Source: Spodoptera frugiperda (lineage: Eukaryota; Arthropoda; Insecta; Lepidoptera; Noctuidae). Taken from it: a DNA stretch of 64,000 bases. Location of the stretch: positions 6,979,788 through 7,043,787 of the forward strand of contig NC_064217.1 in NCBI RefSeq assembly GCF_023101765.2. The letters are read 5' to 3'. Positions 1-11,094 of the stretch are shown piece after piece. The translations under genes and the position numbers were made by a program. A model generated the notes under the pieces. That model searched no databases, was not told the DNA's origin, and was given only the letters and a program-made list of their open reading frames with translations. Numbering within the stretch: position 1 is the stretch's first letter; every line of letters begins with the position of its first letter.

Positions 1-144
1 AAATTCCCGCCAGAATGCGTGTTACGTCAAACATTGCCATATTCGACGCGAACATGTTGGAAAATATTTATAAAGAGATAAAAGTTTAACAATACGTTTA
101 TATTACGACTTGTTATATTTTACGGGTTACGTAAAGCTTAGAAA

Positions 145-392
145 ACAGACTTACAGAAAACCGACGTGAAACAACGTCTGCATGAAACAACGTTTCGTTG
201 TGTGAGTGAGGTTGGAGGCCAAATTCCCCCCTTCCCAATCTTCCCAATCCCCAATTCCCGAACCCTAATAAAGTTAAATTCCTAACCCCCAAAAAGCCGG
301 CAATGCACCTGTAACGCCTCTGGTGTTTCAAGTGTCCATGGGCGGCGGCGGTTGCTTACCATCAGGTGATACGTCTGCTGCGAAAAAAAGAC
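145..392 (+). repeat. Interspersed repeat family B, copy 1
   Basis: The segment runs from a GTGTGAGTGAGGTT-like block through C-rich text to the signature CCATGGGCGGCGGCG followed by TTGCTTACCATCAGGTGAT, and ends in an A-rich tail. The same order recurs at 4615-4845 (+), 6935-7170 (-) and, in part, at 14190-14305 (+). The A-rich 3' end suggests a retroposed element or the 3' part of a LINE. No coding capacity is visible. Confidence 0.75.
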
Positions 393-695
393 AGTAGATT
401 AAACAAAAGAGCGTACAATACAATACAATACACTGTGGTAATAGACAAAAACTTAGTTACTATGCTTTTTAATAATTAAATTCTAATCAATTGTTATGCC
501 TAAGTATTTTATTGCATCCGTTTTGAATATACTTGGACAAGTGGAACAATTAATCACAGACGGATGACAAGAATGAGCGTAAATATTAAGGTTATTAATT
601 AGGGTTGGGTGTGAAGTTTTGGCTGCATTTAATGTTAACTTATTGATAGCAAGCTAGTAGTATTGTCTCGTCTCAGGTGTTTCCGTAAAAGGTTA
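393..695. other. Gap with no recognised feature
   Basis: AT-rich sequence with a short ACAAT-type microsatellite around 415-432. I see no gene or recognisable mobile element before the LINE fragment that follows. Confidence 0.5.
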
Positions 696-699
696 GTAT

Positions 700-1005
700 T
701 TGACAGGTATTAATACTAAGATTACATAAATCATTAATATAACAGAGAACTAAGGTTGGGCCTAAAATACTACCTTGAGGCACGCCATTAATGTCATTTT
801 CTACACTTAAAGTATTTTCTATTGGAACCATTTGGGTTCAGTCTTCTGAATAATTTTCAAAAAGAGCAAGTTGATTATTTCTGATACCCATTTTTCTAAT
901 TTATCTACCAAAAGTCGTGGCCAGACTGTATCAAAAGCCTTTTGCAAATTTATAAATATAGTCAAACATTTTTTCATATCAACCAATTTGTCAACAATGA
1001 ATTAA
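700..1005 (-). pseudogene. Degenerate LINE reverse transcriptase fragment
   Basis: Reading the - strand gives, with frame breaks, an INLQKAFDTV-like segment (RT motif with the first catalytic Asp, around 930-960) and further on a GVPQGSILGPTL-like segment (around 751-786). These lie in the order expected for the RT palm of a non-LTR retrotransposon of the CR1/Jockey kind. The YxDD box is not found and several stops interrupt the frame, so this is a dead internal fragment. The clade is uncertain. Confidence 0.75.
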
Positions 1006-1076
1006 CTGAAACTTTCAAGCAGTCAGTGGTTGAAATTATAATTATTTTTAGACTAATATTAGACTAACTAAAAATG

Positions 1077-1250
1077 CGGACTCTTCATCATGAGCAGCGT
1101 GCGCAGACGTGGCGACGTCGCGCAGCCTACTAAGATCCTCTATGACTCGAAACTATTGCTAAAGCTTTTCTTCATTAGTTTACGTGAGTAAACCGTGATT
1201 TCTAGTTAATTTACGTCCCACGATAGTTATTATAAAAATTAATAAAACCT
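1077..1250 (+). repeat. Interspersed repeat family E, copy 1
   Basis: This stretch matches 17870-18055 over about 170 bp on the same strand. Shared blocks include ACTCTTCATCAT, AGCAGCGTGCGCAGACG, GACTCGAAACTA and ACGTGAGTAAACCGTGATTT. Both copies have a GC-rich core containing GCGACGTCGC palindromes followed by AT-rich text. There is no coding capacity and the class is unknown. Confidence 0.75.
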
Positions 1251-1520
1251 CCATATACGACCCTGCAATTTAACCTTTCTGCTCTTGCCGATTTGACATA
1301 CATATGTCATGACACTTGTTGCGGCAGGAACGTATGGGCAGGAAAGGCAGGAAATTATAAAATACCTATGTCACAAAATGTAGAACTTATCATCAACTTT
1401 TAACGCTGTTTGTCACCATTTATGGTGACCATTTTTATAATAATTGTACGGAAATTTATTATGACAATATATTTTACGTCTGCAAGTGCAGGTGTATGTA
1501 CGATTGCTCTTATATTTTGA

Positions 1521-1787
1521 ATGGTATTATTTGCAAGATTTGTCGAAGCGATGGGTGATGAAACGAAAAGTGATGTACTTGATATTCCAAAGGACCGTTT
1601 TGCTACATTAAAATCATTTAGGACTAATGTTATGATCGTTAGCGAGCATCGGGATTCTTATTGTTTGGCAGTATGGATGGCAGTATCAGTGGGATTGAGT
1701 CATATATTAATCGGTGCCGTGAACATAACAGTGATTATGTACTCGTGTCGAACAACAGACATCCATTCAGCATATTTTACAATTGCA
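1521..1787 (+). CDS. Orphan cytochrome b561-like first exon
   Basis: The exon reads 89 codons from ATG 1521 (an in-frame ATG at 1551 is an alternative start) and ends at a strong donor, GCA|GTAAGT, in phase 0. The last 40 residues align with exon 1 of the gene at 3904-5343. They share a membrane helix with the core SHILIG (SNILIG in the neighbour) and a histidine seven residues before the donor (IHSAY), the position of the first haem ligand in this family. No matching exon 2 or 3 is found before 3904; the intervening DNA is LINE debris. It may be an alternative first exon that splices to 4341, because the phase fits, or the remnant of a fourth paralogue whose 3' half was lost. The homology is clear; expression is unknown. 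Confidence 0.6.
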
Positions 1788-1950
1788 GTAAGTATATGTT
1801 CAAATTTATACAATTTTACATAGAAATAAAAGCGAACGTAAAACTAAAATAAATTAAAAAAATCTCTCCTTAACGACCGCCAAACACGGTCCAATCAGCA
1901 TGATTCAATTGGCACGATCAAGCCAAAAGAATCAAAATTCGATTATGCCA

Positions 1951-2349
1951 TCAAGTAACCGTCATGCCAATCCACGCCCAGAGACGATCAGTTCTAACTG
2001 ATCCAATCGGTTGTGTTATGCCAATTGGATGATAGAACGTATGGTGTGTGGCCACTATTAGGCGTTGAAGTACTCGTCCACATCGCTGTAACTGGGAAAC
2101 TAGGGCAATGCTTATCATCTGACTGAAGAAATAGCCAGCTTTCTGGTCGCGTTTAAAATCGATTAGCTTACGTGCAATCTCTTTAAATACAGAATGTGCA
2201 CCGGGACCCCATGGCCCAAGTGTTTCGACCCCAAACGGCTCAAAACAGTAGTTGCCAACGGTACTTTGAAGATGAGATGGCGCAAGGGTGTCTACACACG
2301 TTGCGTCCCACACCAAAGGCCTACCTATCTTCCAAGGGAGCAACGTCAT
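1951..2349 (-). pseudogene. Retroelement ORF fragment (RPLVWDATCVDTLAPSHL type)
   Basis: A 132-codon frame on the - strand contains RPLVWDATCVDTLAPSHL, then FGVETLGPWGPGA, then KLIDFKRDQKAGYFFSQMIS. I recognise this ordered block from predicted invertebrate retroelement proteins, where it forms a conserved tail after a reverse transcriptase. The segment between the first two blocks is shorter than I recall and the expected QRGNA-like ending is scrambled, so the copy is eroded. I cannot name the superfamily with certainty. It sits between the orphan b561 exon and the intact gene and may have helped separate them. Confidence 0.6.
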
Positions 2350-2604
2350 ACCAGTACATATAATGTACTCAGTGCGTCATACCATCTGGTTACTAGAGTT
2401 TCTAGTTTCACTAGAGTGATATTCGCCATCAGCGCTCTATCAGTGATTCTTAAATCAGCCTAAGTTAAGCAAAATAAGTTAATTTAAACAAGTTTAGTAT
2501 TTTTATTTATCCCAAAAATAAAATAACTTAAACCCTATTTAGTATTTATCCAGTTGCTATAAAGAAGTAGGTATGGACGTTCCATAAACATATATTTATT
2601 AATA

Positions 2605-2695
2605 CTTATTCCCCGAGCATGGAAGTAACTAAGGGAGGCCTGTTTTCAGCAGTGGACATCTTGTGGTTGATGATGGCGATGATGATATTTAATAC
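2605..2695 (+). repeat. LINE 3' tail (RTE-like) ending in GAT microsatellite
   Basis: The sequence GGAGGCCTGTTTTCAGCAGTGGAC followed by a short GAT-type repeat is the 3' terminus typical of many lepidopteran LINE insertions. Only the tail remains. The match to the tail pattern is from memory and was not searched. Confidence 0.65.
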
Positions 2696-2781
2696 GTAAC
2701 ACAATTTCAGAGGGCCTTCCCCCCAAATAGGGGACCGAGGCAGTTTTAACTATTACAGTTGCTTTAACGCCAAACGTCTGT

Positions 2782-2829
2782 AAAAGCAGCTGTATATATT
2801 TATATAAAAGCAGCTGTATATATTTATAT
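2782..2829 (+). repeat. Two-copy 24-bp tandem repeat
   Basis: A 24-bp unit beginning AAAAGCAGCTGTATAT is present twice in exact head-to-tail order (2782-2805 and 2806-2829). Confidence 0.9.
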
Positions 2830-2999
2830 ACTCTTTTCGGATCGGCTGTTATACACGACCCTTAGCTGGGCAACGGAAAGGAAGGAACAGGAAGCAGTCG
2901 TACTGGTGACTTCAGGTAACTTGTAACCTGCAGTGATATCTATTTCATTTGAGGGAGATCAGGATATAAATCTCAATTTGGTGCATTTGAGGAAAATAC

Positions 3000-3480
3000 C
3001 TCAGTGTAGCTAGAGACGTGAATGCTCGGAGCCCTTGGTGAGGCAGCAGGTCTGAAAATCAAAAAGGAGTAGACTATAATTCGTTCCATTATGAAATGGA
3101 TCTCCACATACTCAATACAGGGGATACACCAACATTTGAAGCATTCAAACGGGACCAATATACATAAGTATAGTGGATGATATAGCCTGTAGTATATCTT
3201 TGCTAGCAAGAGTTCAAAATTGGACAACCGACAGAGGCCTTACAACATCTGACCACAAAGCCATACATTTGACTTGCAGTTGGAAAATACATTGGACATT
3301 ACAAAGAGTCTATTTCACTAAAAAGGCCAACTGAAATCAATTTAAATCTCAACTTAGAACCTCTCTATCGGAGAAATAAAAATCATGTCATTTGGGGAAA
3401 TAAAAACCATGGTCGCAGCTTGTGAAAAACCTATTCCCAAAATAAAGGCGAAGAAAAGGAAATCTAAACCCCCATAGTGG
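3000..3480 (+). pseudogene. R1/Jockey-like LINE endonuclease fragment, broken
   Basis: With several frame changes the + strand gives ARDVNARSPW-stop-GSR, then LHILNTGDTPTFEAF, then NWTTDRGLTTSDHKAI, then KADW-like and AIPK-like residues. This is the order of motifs in the apurinic-type endonuclease of R1/Jockey-class LINEs (GDxNARSxxWG, the NTGxxPTF loop and the SDH catalytic motif). A stop replaces the second Trp of the first motif and stops recur later. The SDH triad residues are still readable around 3248-3256. The RT domain does not follow; the gene at 3904 begins instead. Confidence 0.8.
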
Positions 3481-3903
3481 ACAGGCTCTTTGAAGGATCT
3501 AAATACTGACGTACTCCAAATAAAAGAAGATAAGGAACACAGCTCCCTCTCGCAAACAGTTCGTCTTCGACGCATACATACAGTACTATTTATAACATTT
3601 TCAGAGGTCCATAAATGCTTTTTAAAACTAGCGTTCTCCTCTACTAGAAGTTGTGGGCGGAATGGAAAGCTTGTAAATAATAATATACCTACTATGCCGC
3701 TTGGCTTGCATGTTGCACAAAACGCAGAAAAGGCTATCGACCTTCTTTACGTAGCCATTGCTTTGATAGCACACGTCAGTAGGCATGACGTCAGAAAGGC
3801 ATTGTCATTCTGTGATAGCAAAAATGTCAGCGGCATTAATATCAAGAATAAGTTATAAAATAATGCCGATATTCGTAAAAATTATATATGATCGCATGTG
3901 GTA

Positions 3904-5343
3904 ATGCGAAGACCTGATGATGGTCGTAGGAATATAATACAAGGCAATAGAGCTAGGTTTGCTGGCCCGTTTCAAACTGCTGTGATTGACAATTTAGATG
4001 AGAAATATAGTAGTGCTGTATTGTGGGCAATTGGAATTGGCTTCTCTAATATACTGATAGGTTCTGTTCTTATGGTTACATACCTGTATTCCGTTCAGAC
4101 AGGAAACTTGCATGCAGTTACATTTAGTATGGCAGTAAGTTTTAGTAAACTAAGTAACCAATTAGCTTTGGAGCCCTGAGTGCCAACTGAAACGTGTCTA
4201 TCAATTAATTGCATTTCTGTTAACGCTTGGCTTATACTTGTGATCATGTATTATTTAACCTCATGACATCTATATCGGAATTAGAGATAATAATAGATAC
4301 AAATAAAATAACAATGGTTTGTCCAATAATTATTTTGCAGTATAACTTCTTTGCGGCAGAAGCTATATTAAGCCTGAGTTTTGTAAATGGATGGGCCACA
4401 CCAATTAGGTCGATGCATCGAAAATATGTTCATATATTTCTTCAATTATGTACAATTACTACAGCAGCAAGTGGAATGATCATAGTGGCAAGGAATAAGG
4501 AATTGCAGAGCACTGCACATTCAGCATCAGGTAACCACTGCACGAACGATTGTGTGTGTATGTAGTTATTGTTGCTAATTATAGCCTTGGCATCCAAAGG
4601 CTCATACAAAGCCGACGAAGTGTGGGTTGTGTGAGTGAAGTTACCGGAGGTCCATTTACCCGCCTTCCCAATCTTACTAATCCCCGATTCCCCAACAACC
4701 CTTTAATTCCTAAACACCAAAAGGCACGGCAACGCTCTTGTACCGCCTCGGTGTTTCAAGTGTCCATGGACGATGCCGATTGCTTACCACCAGGTGATCC
4801 GTCTGCTCGTTTACCGGCTTATTCTATAAAAAAAACAGACAGACAAAAAGGCTTGTAATCACATTATTGGGGTCGGTACCCGTCAAGTAATGTACAGAAT
4901 TTACAAATCTACAGCGTTTATATATTATGTAAAATAGATGTTCTATCTGTGAGATAATAAGTAGGATTTAGAAGTTGAAGAATATTGTGGTCTTATCCTA
5001 TTGGAAGGATAAAAGATGGTATTTTCTTGTACCATTTGGACTAAACTTTTTTCACTTAATCATGTTGTTTTTAGGGCTGTTAACATTGCTGTTCACTTTG
5101 TTCAGTTCGTTAACTGGACCATTCGCTCTGAGGCCAGTCATCAGAAGAGGTCATTGTATACACATGACTTGTGGGATTCTTTGCTTCTGCAGTTCTGTCA
5201 TATGTCTATGCACGGGACTATGGAAAGAAGACTTCCAACGGTGGACGGGACAAAATGTAATCTACATGTTAAACTTTTTTATCACATTTTATACCTCACT
5301 TATCTTAATAACTACAATAATAAAATTTGTAAACAAAGGCTAA
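3904..5343 (+). CDS. CYB561D2-like transmembrane reductase (three exons)
   Basis: The exons are 3904-4134, 4341-4530 and 5075-5343, giving 229 residues. Donors are GCA|GTAAGT and CAG|GTAACC; acceptors are TTTTGCAG and TTTTTAG. Intron phases are 0 and 1, as in both neighbouring paralogues. Six membrane helices are expected, at roughly residues 38-62, 70-88, 106-127, 137-155, 168-187 and 200-224. The four histidines that bind two haems in this family are present: H70, H108, H137 and H170. By family knowledge it should pass electrons from ascorbate across a membrane, reducing ferric iron or monodehydroascorbate. The loop between helices 4 and 5 is about seven residues shorter than in the 8281-10309 paralogue. 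ATG 3904 is the first in-frame ATG after a stop at 3889; a tiny upstream ORF (ATG TGG TAA, 3896-3904) overlaps it. The gene runs tail-to-tail with the next one. Intron 2 holds a family B repeat. Confidence 0.88.
4615..4845 (+). repeat. Interspersed repeat family B, copy 2 (in intron 2)
   Basis: It has the same block order as the copy at 145-392 and ends GTTTACCGGCTTATTCTAT followed by an A run. It lies wholly within the second intron of the b561 gene at 3904-5343, in the sense orientation. Confidence 0.8.
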
Positions 5344-5393
5344 GCTTAAATTTTTGTAACGTTTATTTTCGTAATGTATACTATTACTTTCAT

Positions 5394-5399
5394 AATAAA
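5394..5399 (+). terminator. Polyadenylation signal AATAAA
   Basis: A canonical AATAAA lies 51 bases past the stop codon of the 3904-5343 gene. A T/GT-rich stretch (TGTTATTTATTCCTAATGTTG) follows, as expected downstream of a cleavage site. Confidence 0.65.
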
Positions 5400-5577
5400 T
5401 GTTATTTATTCCTAATGTTGTTTTAGTTTTGATGAAGATCTCTGCATCAGTAAGTACCTAATTATAATTTTAGATATGTAAGTGATAAAGAATTTTCTTA
5501 CGATAGGACTTATTTTTAACACGCCTTTATTAGGTCAACTTGTAATAATATCTAAAAATCTGTACTTAAGAAACTTA

Positions 5578-5770
5578 ACAGTTTGCGTTGGTGTTGGCGT
5601 GGTGGCTGGGTAGCCACTAACGCAACGTGTAGTGGTTTCGGTTCCCGTAAGTAACTCTTTGTGTGATCCACAAATTGTTGATTCAGTTCTGGGTGTGTTG
5701 TGTATATGAACTTGCATGTCTGTAAATCCACCCACGACACAGGAGACAACTATAGTGCGGGGCAAAGTTT
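5578..5770 (+). mobile_element. tRNA-derived SINE (family A), copy 1
   Basis: It begins with a GGCGTGGTGGCTGGGTA A-box-like block and a GGTTTCGGTTCCCG B-box-like block. A conserved body follows (ACTCTTTGTGTGATCCACAAATTG, then CACCCACGACACAGGAG) and it ends near GCGGGGCAAAG. Other copies are at 12002-12130, 16728-16890, 22355-22512, 38625-38795 and 61986-62195. This one is moderately diverged. Confidence 0.8.
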
Positions 5771-6304
5771 AACAAATAAATATAGTATAGTATAGGTAAG
5801 GTTGCCAATAGTAAGCAGATATGATTTCATCTTTGAACTGGCCATTAATGCTGTCAATTGTTGCTTACCTGGCTGTGATATCTTAACGTGATTACTGTTT
5901 ATCGGCTATTATCGTAATATAGAGAACAATATAGGTGCGGTGTGACGTCACTGGTGCATACAATGCCGACACAACTTTTCTTATGAGCTTTATTTCAATA
6001 GGATTCATTGGAAATACTAAGTTTGCCTACAATTACATGGTTGCACAATCAAATCAGGTATGAAATGAATTTGTTTCTGTAAATAGGCTACAAAAGAGCA
6101 TTTTTACACGTCATAAATTAAAATCTAGATAAGGTCGGCATTTCCTAACGGACTACATACACTGAGAAGAAATTCCGAAACAAACTCAGAGGTCATAATA
6201 TCTTCCATACAAATCTGCAAACATTTTGTTAATCGAATCCAATGAAATCGAAAGTATTGAGTAAGGGTAAAGTCCGCTTTATACTTACCTAAGTACCTTA
6301 TTTT
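5771..6304. other. Intergenic stretch, nothing recognised
   Basis: AT-rich sequence between the SINE and the family C repeat. No exon, RNA gene or repeat family is recognised. Confidence 0.5.
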
Positions 6305-6500
6305 TGAGAGTGGAAAATCTTCCAATAACTTCTCCTTGGGTGAGGCGAGAGGGAGTGTTAGATTCAACTTACTAAAAACCACACCGATCCTTCTCCTGCT
6401 TAGAGTTGGAGCCCCAGTAACCTGTTACGTTGTCCGCACGTACTACTACTACGCATGCCCTTTTAGAGTGGAAGGTACTGGATCATACAAATCAAAAAAA
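6305..6500 (-). repeat. Interspersed repeat family C, copy 1
   Basis: Blocks GGAAAATCTTCCAATAACTTC, GGCGAGAGGGAGTGTTAGA and CCTTCTCCTGCTTAGAGTTGGAGC are diverged versions of those at 12735-13215, and appear reverse-complemented at 19036-19190 and 52555-52775. A 12-A run lies near its far end. The class is uncertain; it may be a SINE or a LINE 3' region. Confidence 0.65.
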
Positions 6501-6934
6501 AAAAACTATAGACCCGTTTCATTGCCATGCAGTTTTTGCGAGCAATATCGGGGTATAAGCTGATATCTTGACGATGATATCTTTAGAAGATTTGATATGA
6601 AAATGAAATATTTGTGATATGATATAATAGGCTTGGCAATATTTGGTTTTATAATCAATCATAGGTATATTATCAGATTGAGAAGTTATTAAAAGGCATT
6701 TTTTATTTGCAATGTCCGTGTATTATATTCAGAGAATAATCTATAAGTAATGCTTTACGAACTTTAATTCATAATGAATAATCGCTTGAATATTGGCTAA
6801 GAGCGAATACTCTCATACAATATAGAATCGTTTCGGTTTTGCAAAATAGTTTCATTATTTTCTTTGAATAAAGCCTTAGTTTATGGAACTGTTAATAAAT
6901 TGGATATGACATATTAATTTCTTTTTTATGGTAT

Positions 6935-7170
6935 AAGCCGGTAAACGAACAGATGGATCACCTGATGGTAAGCAATCACCGCCGCCCATGGACAGCCGAA
7001 ACACCAGAGGTTTTTGGGGGTTAGGGATTTAAGGGTTGTTGGGAAATCGGGGATTAGGAAGATTGGGAAAGGGGGTAATTGAATCTCTGATAATCGCACT
7101 TACACAATGAAACACAACATAAATATTGTTTCATGTCAGTTTTCTGTGAGGCCGTGGTATTTACTAATTA
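6935..7170 (-). repeat. Interspersed repeat family B, copy 3
   Basis: This is the reverse complement of the copies at 145-392 and 4615-4845. On + it starts TATAAGCCGGTAAACGAAC, passes GGTAAGCAATCACCGCCGCC and reaches the GTGTAAGTGCGA-like head. Confidence 0.8.
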
Positions 7171-8280
7171 AATTAAAAGTGTTGTAAATTATGACTTCTT
7201 TATTTATGTTAAGTAGTTTGTTTTACAATTTTTATTTCTATTATTTATTACACTTGTTATCGTTCCTACTCTATATTCTTTTTTATTTGCCTTAATTTTA
7301 ACAATGCAGGCTTTTATCAACGATTACCTGAAACATAACTTAGGTACCTGTAATCTCATCTAACTTAGGTGACTTACTTTACCTATATTAGGCCCGAAGT
7401 AATACGTTATTTGGTAAGACCCCTGTCTAAGGCGACCTATAAATAACTTTATAGAGTGCTTTAGTCATTTATCTGGTTGTAGTCTGAGTCGTTTGATAAT
7501 AATACCTACATACGTCATGTCCTACCGTTTGTAGATCTCGAGTCCGCCGATAGAATACGAATAATGTCACAGTGGGCTCCCGGTCAAAGGTCCGGACACT
7601 ACTGGTACTAGTGTCGTATTTATCAAAAGATATGGTCGTACATCTCAAACATTAGCAATGGCAACAATACTCTATTCCAGAATGTGCGTATCGAGAGCCA
7701 TTACTCTTCCCCGAGTTTCCTTTATATGTTTAGATGCCATAAAGATAGGTGGCAGCGCACCAACTGCTTATCTATCCTGATCGCTTACCTACCTACTTTC
7801 AAATTTAACGATATTGCTTTTAGTTTTTATTGCGTGTCCCCATACTTACTTATACGTACTTTAATAGATGAACGAGTATATTAATATCTCTTCTTTCTCG
7901 ATAGCTTGCAAATAAAAATATGTTGATAAAAGAAAAACTCATATAATTTTCTTTTATACGTATATTAAACATAATTATAAAACAATTATCTTAAAACTAA
8001 GAGTATCTTATTTTTGTATAAAAAATAAATGAATCTGATAACTATACAAAATCCTTATCGCTTCTCATTTGATTGCATTACACTAACAATTATCGATCTT
8101 ATCGTCATTTAGGTAATTATGATTCGATTTAATCAGTGTCGATTTAGCGAAAAAAGCAACTGTATTATTTTGAAAGTATTATGCAGTCTTAGTGTAGTGT
8201 ATTGTATTGTAATATTTACAAAACATTTTATAAAACCTATAGATCTCGAATATATTTACAGATAATACCGTACTTTAAAA
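7171..8280. other. Intergenic stretch downstream of the - strand b561 gene
   Basis: AT-rich sequence. It must include the 3' UTR of the gene ending at 8281. No canonical AATAAA is close downstream on the - strand; the nearest I see is a TTTATT on + near 7826. No other feature is recognised. Confidence 0.45.
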
Positions 8281-10309
8281 TTACAAATTCTTTAGTTTGT
8301 TGTAGAAGGTAATCAATGGTTGCGCGATGATGAGGAAGGTGAAGAAAGCGCTGAATCCGATGAGGATGTTGGCTATGTTGCCGCCGAGCCAGTTTGAGAA
8401 CATGCCCTTGTCCATGCCGTAACAGAGGCTGACGCATGCAGCCGCGAAGGCTACTGAGCCGGCACAAATGTGAGTCAGCTTCGAAAGAGTTGAGGGCAGG
8501 AATCGTCGGAACTCGTAAGCATATAGTGACGTCAGCCCGTTGACGAGACTTATCACTGTGAAGACCAGGGCGACCAAGGCTGCAAAAAGGATAACAGATA
8601 ATTATTATTTTAGTTAGATATTGATTTATGATTATTTTATTAAGTGTGATATCTATACGGCATTGACAGTTGACGAGATTTATGTATGGTCTAGCGATAA
8701 ATAATAACGGGGCCAACAAGTGAAATGGTGCTGTAGGTAGATAACAATAGGATTGGATTTAGAGCAAATTTTTTAGGCATCTACAAAGTTTTTTACACTT
8801 CAACATTGCTGCCGTATGTGTAGCTAATTTGATTTAATTGAGAGAAAGTCTTGTATTGGAATGAATAGATTGCATTCATATTTTCAAGAAGTACCGGAAA
8901 ACGGGGTGAATGTAATATGTAATATAACTTAGTTTTAAGTTATTTTTCAAAATAATGTAGCTTTTTGTCCTTTTGTGCTGACTGTGGTTTCGTATGGGAT
9001 TTTTCCAAGGCTAATGACATAAATATCATATGTTTGTGTCTTTGCAGTAAGATAAAATTGTCGAGTGGATAAATATTCACTCTTAAATTGATAACTTGTA
9101 TTGTTATCAATGATAATAGTACAACATATCTATATACGTGGTTCATTTTTTAACTTAAACCTCTAGTTTTATGATGACTACAGGTTGCTTTTAGTGATGG
9201 TCAGTTTATTCGAAGATTATTTGAAGGTTATATTTTCATTGAAAGATTTTAGACAGAGTTTTTGTTTGATAATTAATATACTTTTTGAAATAGGTACTTC
9301 TAATGTGAATATTATTAATATAATAATATATCTTCAACAACAACTTCTAAAAATCAAACGTGATTCATTTTACATTTAAAATAGTATTTTTAATAATTGT
9401 TTAGATAATTTTTATGTAGGTAGGTTCATCTGTGTTGCGAATGTTTTTTTTATAAACCAGATGAAGAATCACAAATTTTGCGACGTTTTTACTTTTATTA
9501 AACGTATTAAACAATGGTCTAAATGGTTTACCACATTTTAGTTTGTCGACTTCTTGTGTTAATCTTAATTTGTTAAAAATATTTTTTTTTATTTATATTT
9601 GTTAAAAATGAAATATTTCAAAGACCCATTAATAAGAAAACGTTTTGAATAATAAACGAATTATACGATACGATATTGTTTGATCGTTACAAATAGTATT
9701 AAAATTGAACGTTACTTACAAAAGATTCCATGCTTTGTATTCCAATGGACGTTCTTGTCAGAGATTTTAAGGAAACTGCCTGCAATGGCCAGTACAGAGC
9801 CCACGGTTTGCAGGATCCAGTGGGCACGCTTCTTGTCCACAAGCTTCAGGTGGGCAGACCACCCATTGTGGGGGGACAGACTCAAAATGGCTTGGGCCAT
9901 CAACAGTTGGTACTGGAATAAAAAAAAACATTCCTTTATACATCGAGCATCATAATAATTTATAGTGTCAGTTAGTTACATTATAAATAATAAATGTTAA
10001 CGCGAAAAAAATATTGTTAATAAGTCAAGTAAACTTATTTCTAAATGTTTATAAAACCAGTTAACTTTAATAAAAATATAAATTGTTTATGTAAAAAGAA
10101 ATACTTACCCCAACGACGCATAATATGATGTGATCCTTAGTTTTCCCACTTGGTAAAGTTAACGCATAGACCACGACTACACCAACCACAATACCTATTA
10201 AAGTATGGCATATAATGTTCATAGAACTATTAAAAGTCGTAAAATAATATGTTTTAGTATCCATGCGTCCTGGCTTTTGCTGAGTAGAAGGTCCACTTTC
10301 GGCATCCAT
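8281..10309 (-). CDS. CYB561D2-like transmembrane reductase (three exons)
   Basis: The exons on the - strand are 10309-10109, 9912-9720 and 8579-8281, giving 230 residues. Splice sites are GTTGGG|GTAAGT, TTCCAG|TACCAA, CTTTT|GTAAGT and TTTGCAG|CCTTGG, with phases 0 and 1. Six helices are expected, at about residues 29-52, 60-80, 97-116, 128-150, 166-186 and 199-224. The four haem-ligand histidines are H60 (KDHIIL), H98 (RAHWIL), H128 (TKHGIF) and H168 (LTHICAG). The RAHWxL and T-x-HG contexts match CYB561D2 closely, and the length is normal for that family (about 220). The predicted role is ascorbate-dependent electron transfer across an internal or plasma membrane. The paralogue at 16928-20604 has the same orientation and exon 2 length (193 bp). 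The substrate cannot be told from sequence. Confidence 0.9.
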
Positions 10310-10863
10310 GATTCACAATTTGTTTTAGCAAATTAAATTAAACCCACTGCCTTCAGCTCCAAACTGTGAATGAGTATCCCAAACACAATACGGACATAAA
10401 ATATCCGTAGATATCTTTATCAGAGACTATCAATTTTATATGACTTTGCATGCCGATTTATGGTTATTTTATGCTATTATAATTTCAATTAATCGATTCT
10501 ATCAAGTATTATATAAGAAGGAGCATATTATTTTGTAAAAGATTTTCAAGTTATTTTTCATTAAAATTAAATTAAATACATTTGGAACAATATTCAATGA
10601 TTATGGTAGTCCAAAATTTACGCACACACGTACGTAAAGATTCGTTATCGATTTTAAGGTTATATCTACGATACAGTTATTTCTTTTATCGCTAACATTT
10701 TAACACATAGCTATCGACCTTCTGATAAGATTTTACATGAATTATGGAAATACCAGAGATTAATTATCTTATCGATGACGAGTTCATAAAGTAACACTGT
10801 TTTTGGATGTCTACAGTGAAAAAGAAAATTGTAAAACCAGTTTGCTGACCACACAATTGACCA
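10310..10863. other. Upstream region of the 8281-10309 gene
   Basis: This region contains the presumed promoter. I see no convincing TATA box or initiator and no exon. Confidence 0.4.
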
Positions 10864-10964
10864 GGGGCCTTAGTCTGCTATTACAATTGTGTCAGAATGT
10901 TCGATCACTGAGCAGTGCGAGAGGGACGGAGCTATGAAGGTTGTATAGTATAGACTAAGGCCCC
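10864..10964. mobile_element. 101-bp MITE with 13-bp perfect TIRs
   Basis: The left end GGGGCCTTAGTCT is repeated exactly in inverted form at the right end (AGACTAAGGCCCC), with partial matching for several more bases inward. There is no coding capacity. A target duplication is not clear, so the superfamily is unknown. Confidence 0.75.
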
Positions 10965-11094
10965 AGAGATACTACTAATACTACTATTATTGTTTTCACA
11001 CTATAAAGCATACTATTGAAGTTAAAAAATAATTATAACTATTTTCTCATGGTTTGTAGTTTGTGTATAAAATTATTAAACAATTTTTTTTGTG

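Noticed and set aside
8237..8719. 160-codon - strand ORF overlapping exon 3 of the b561 gene
   Set aside because: It is an alternate-frame shadow of the real exon 3; it lacks the b561 motifs, which sit in the other frame.
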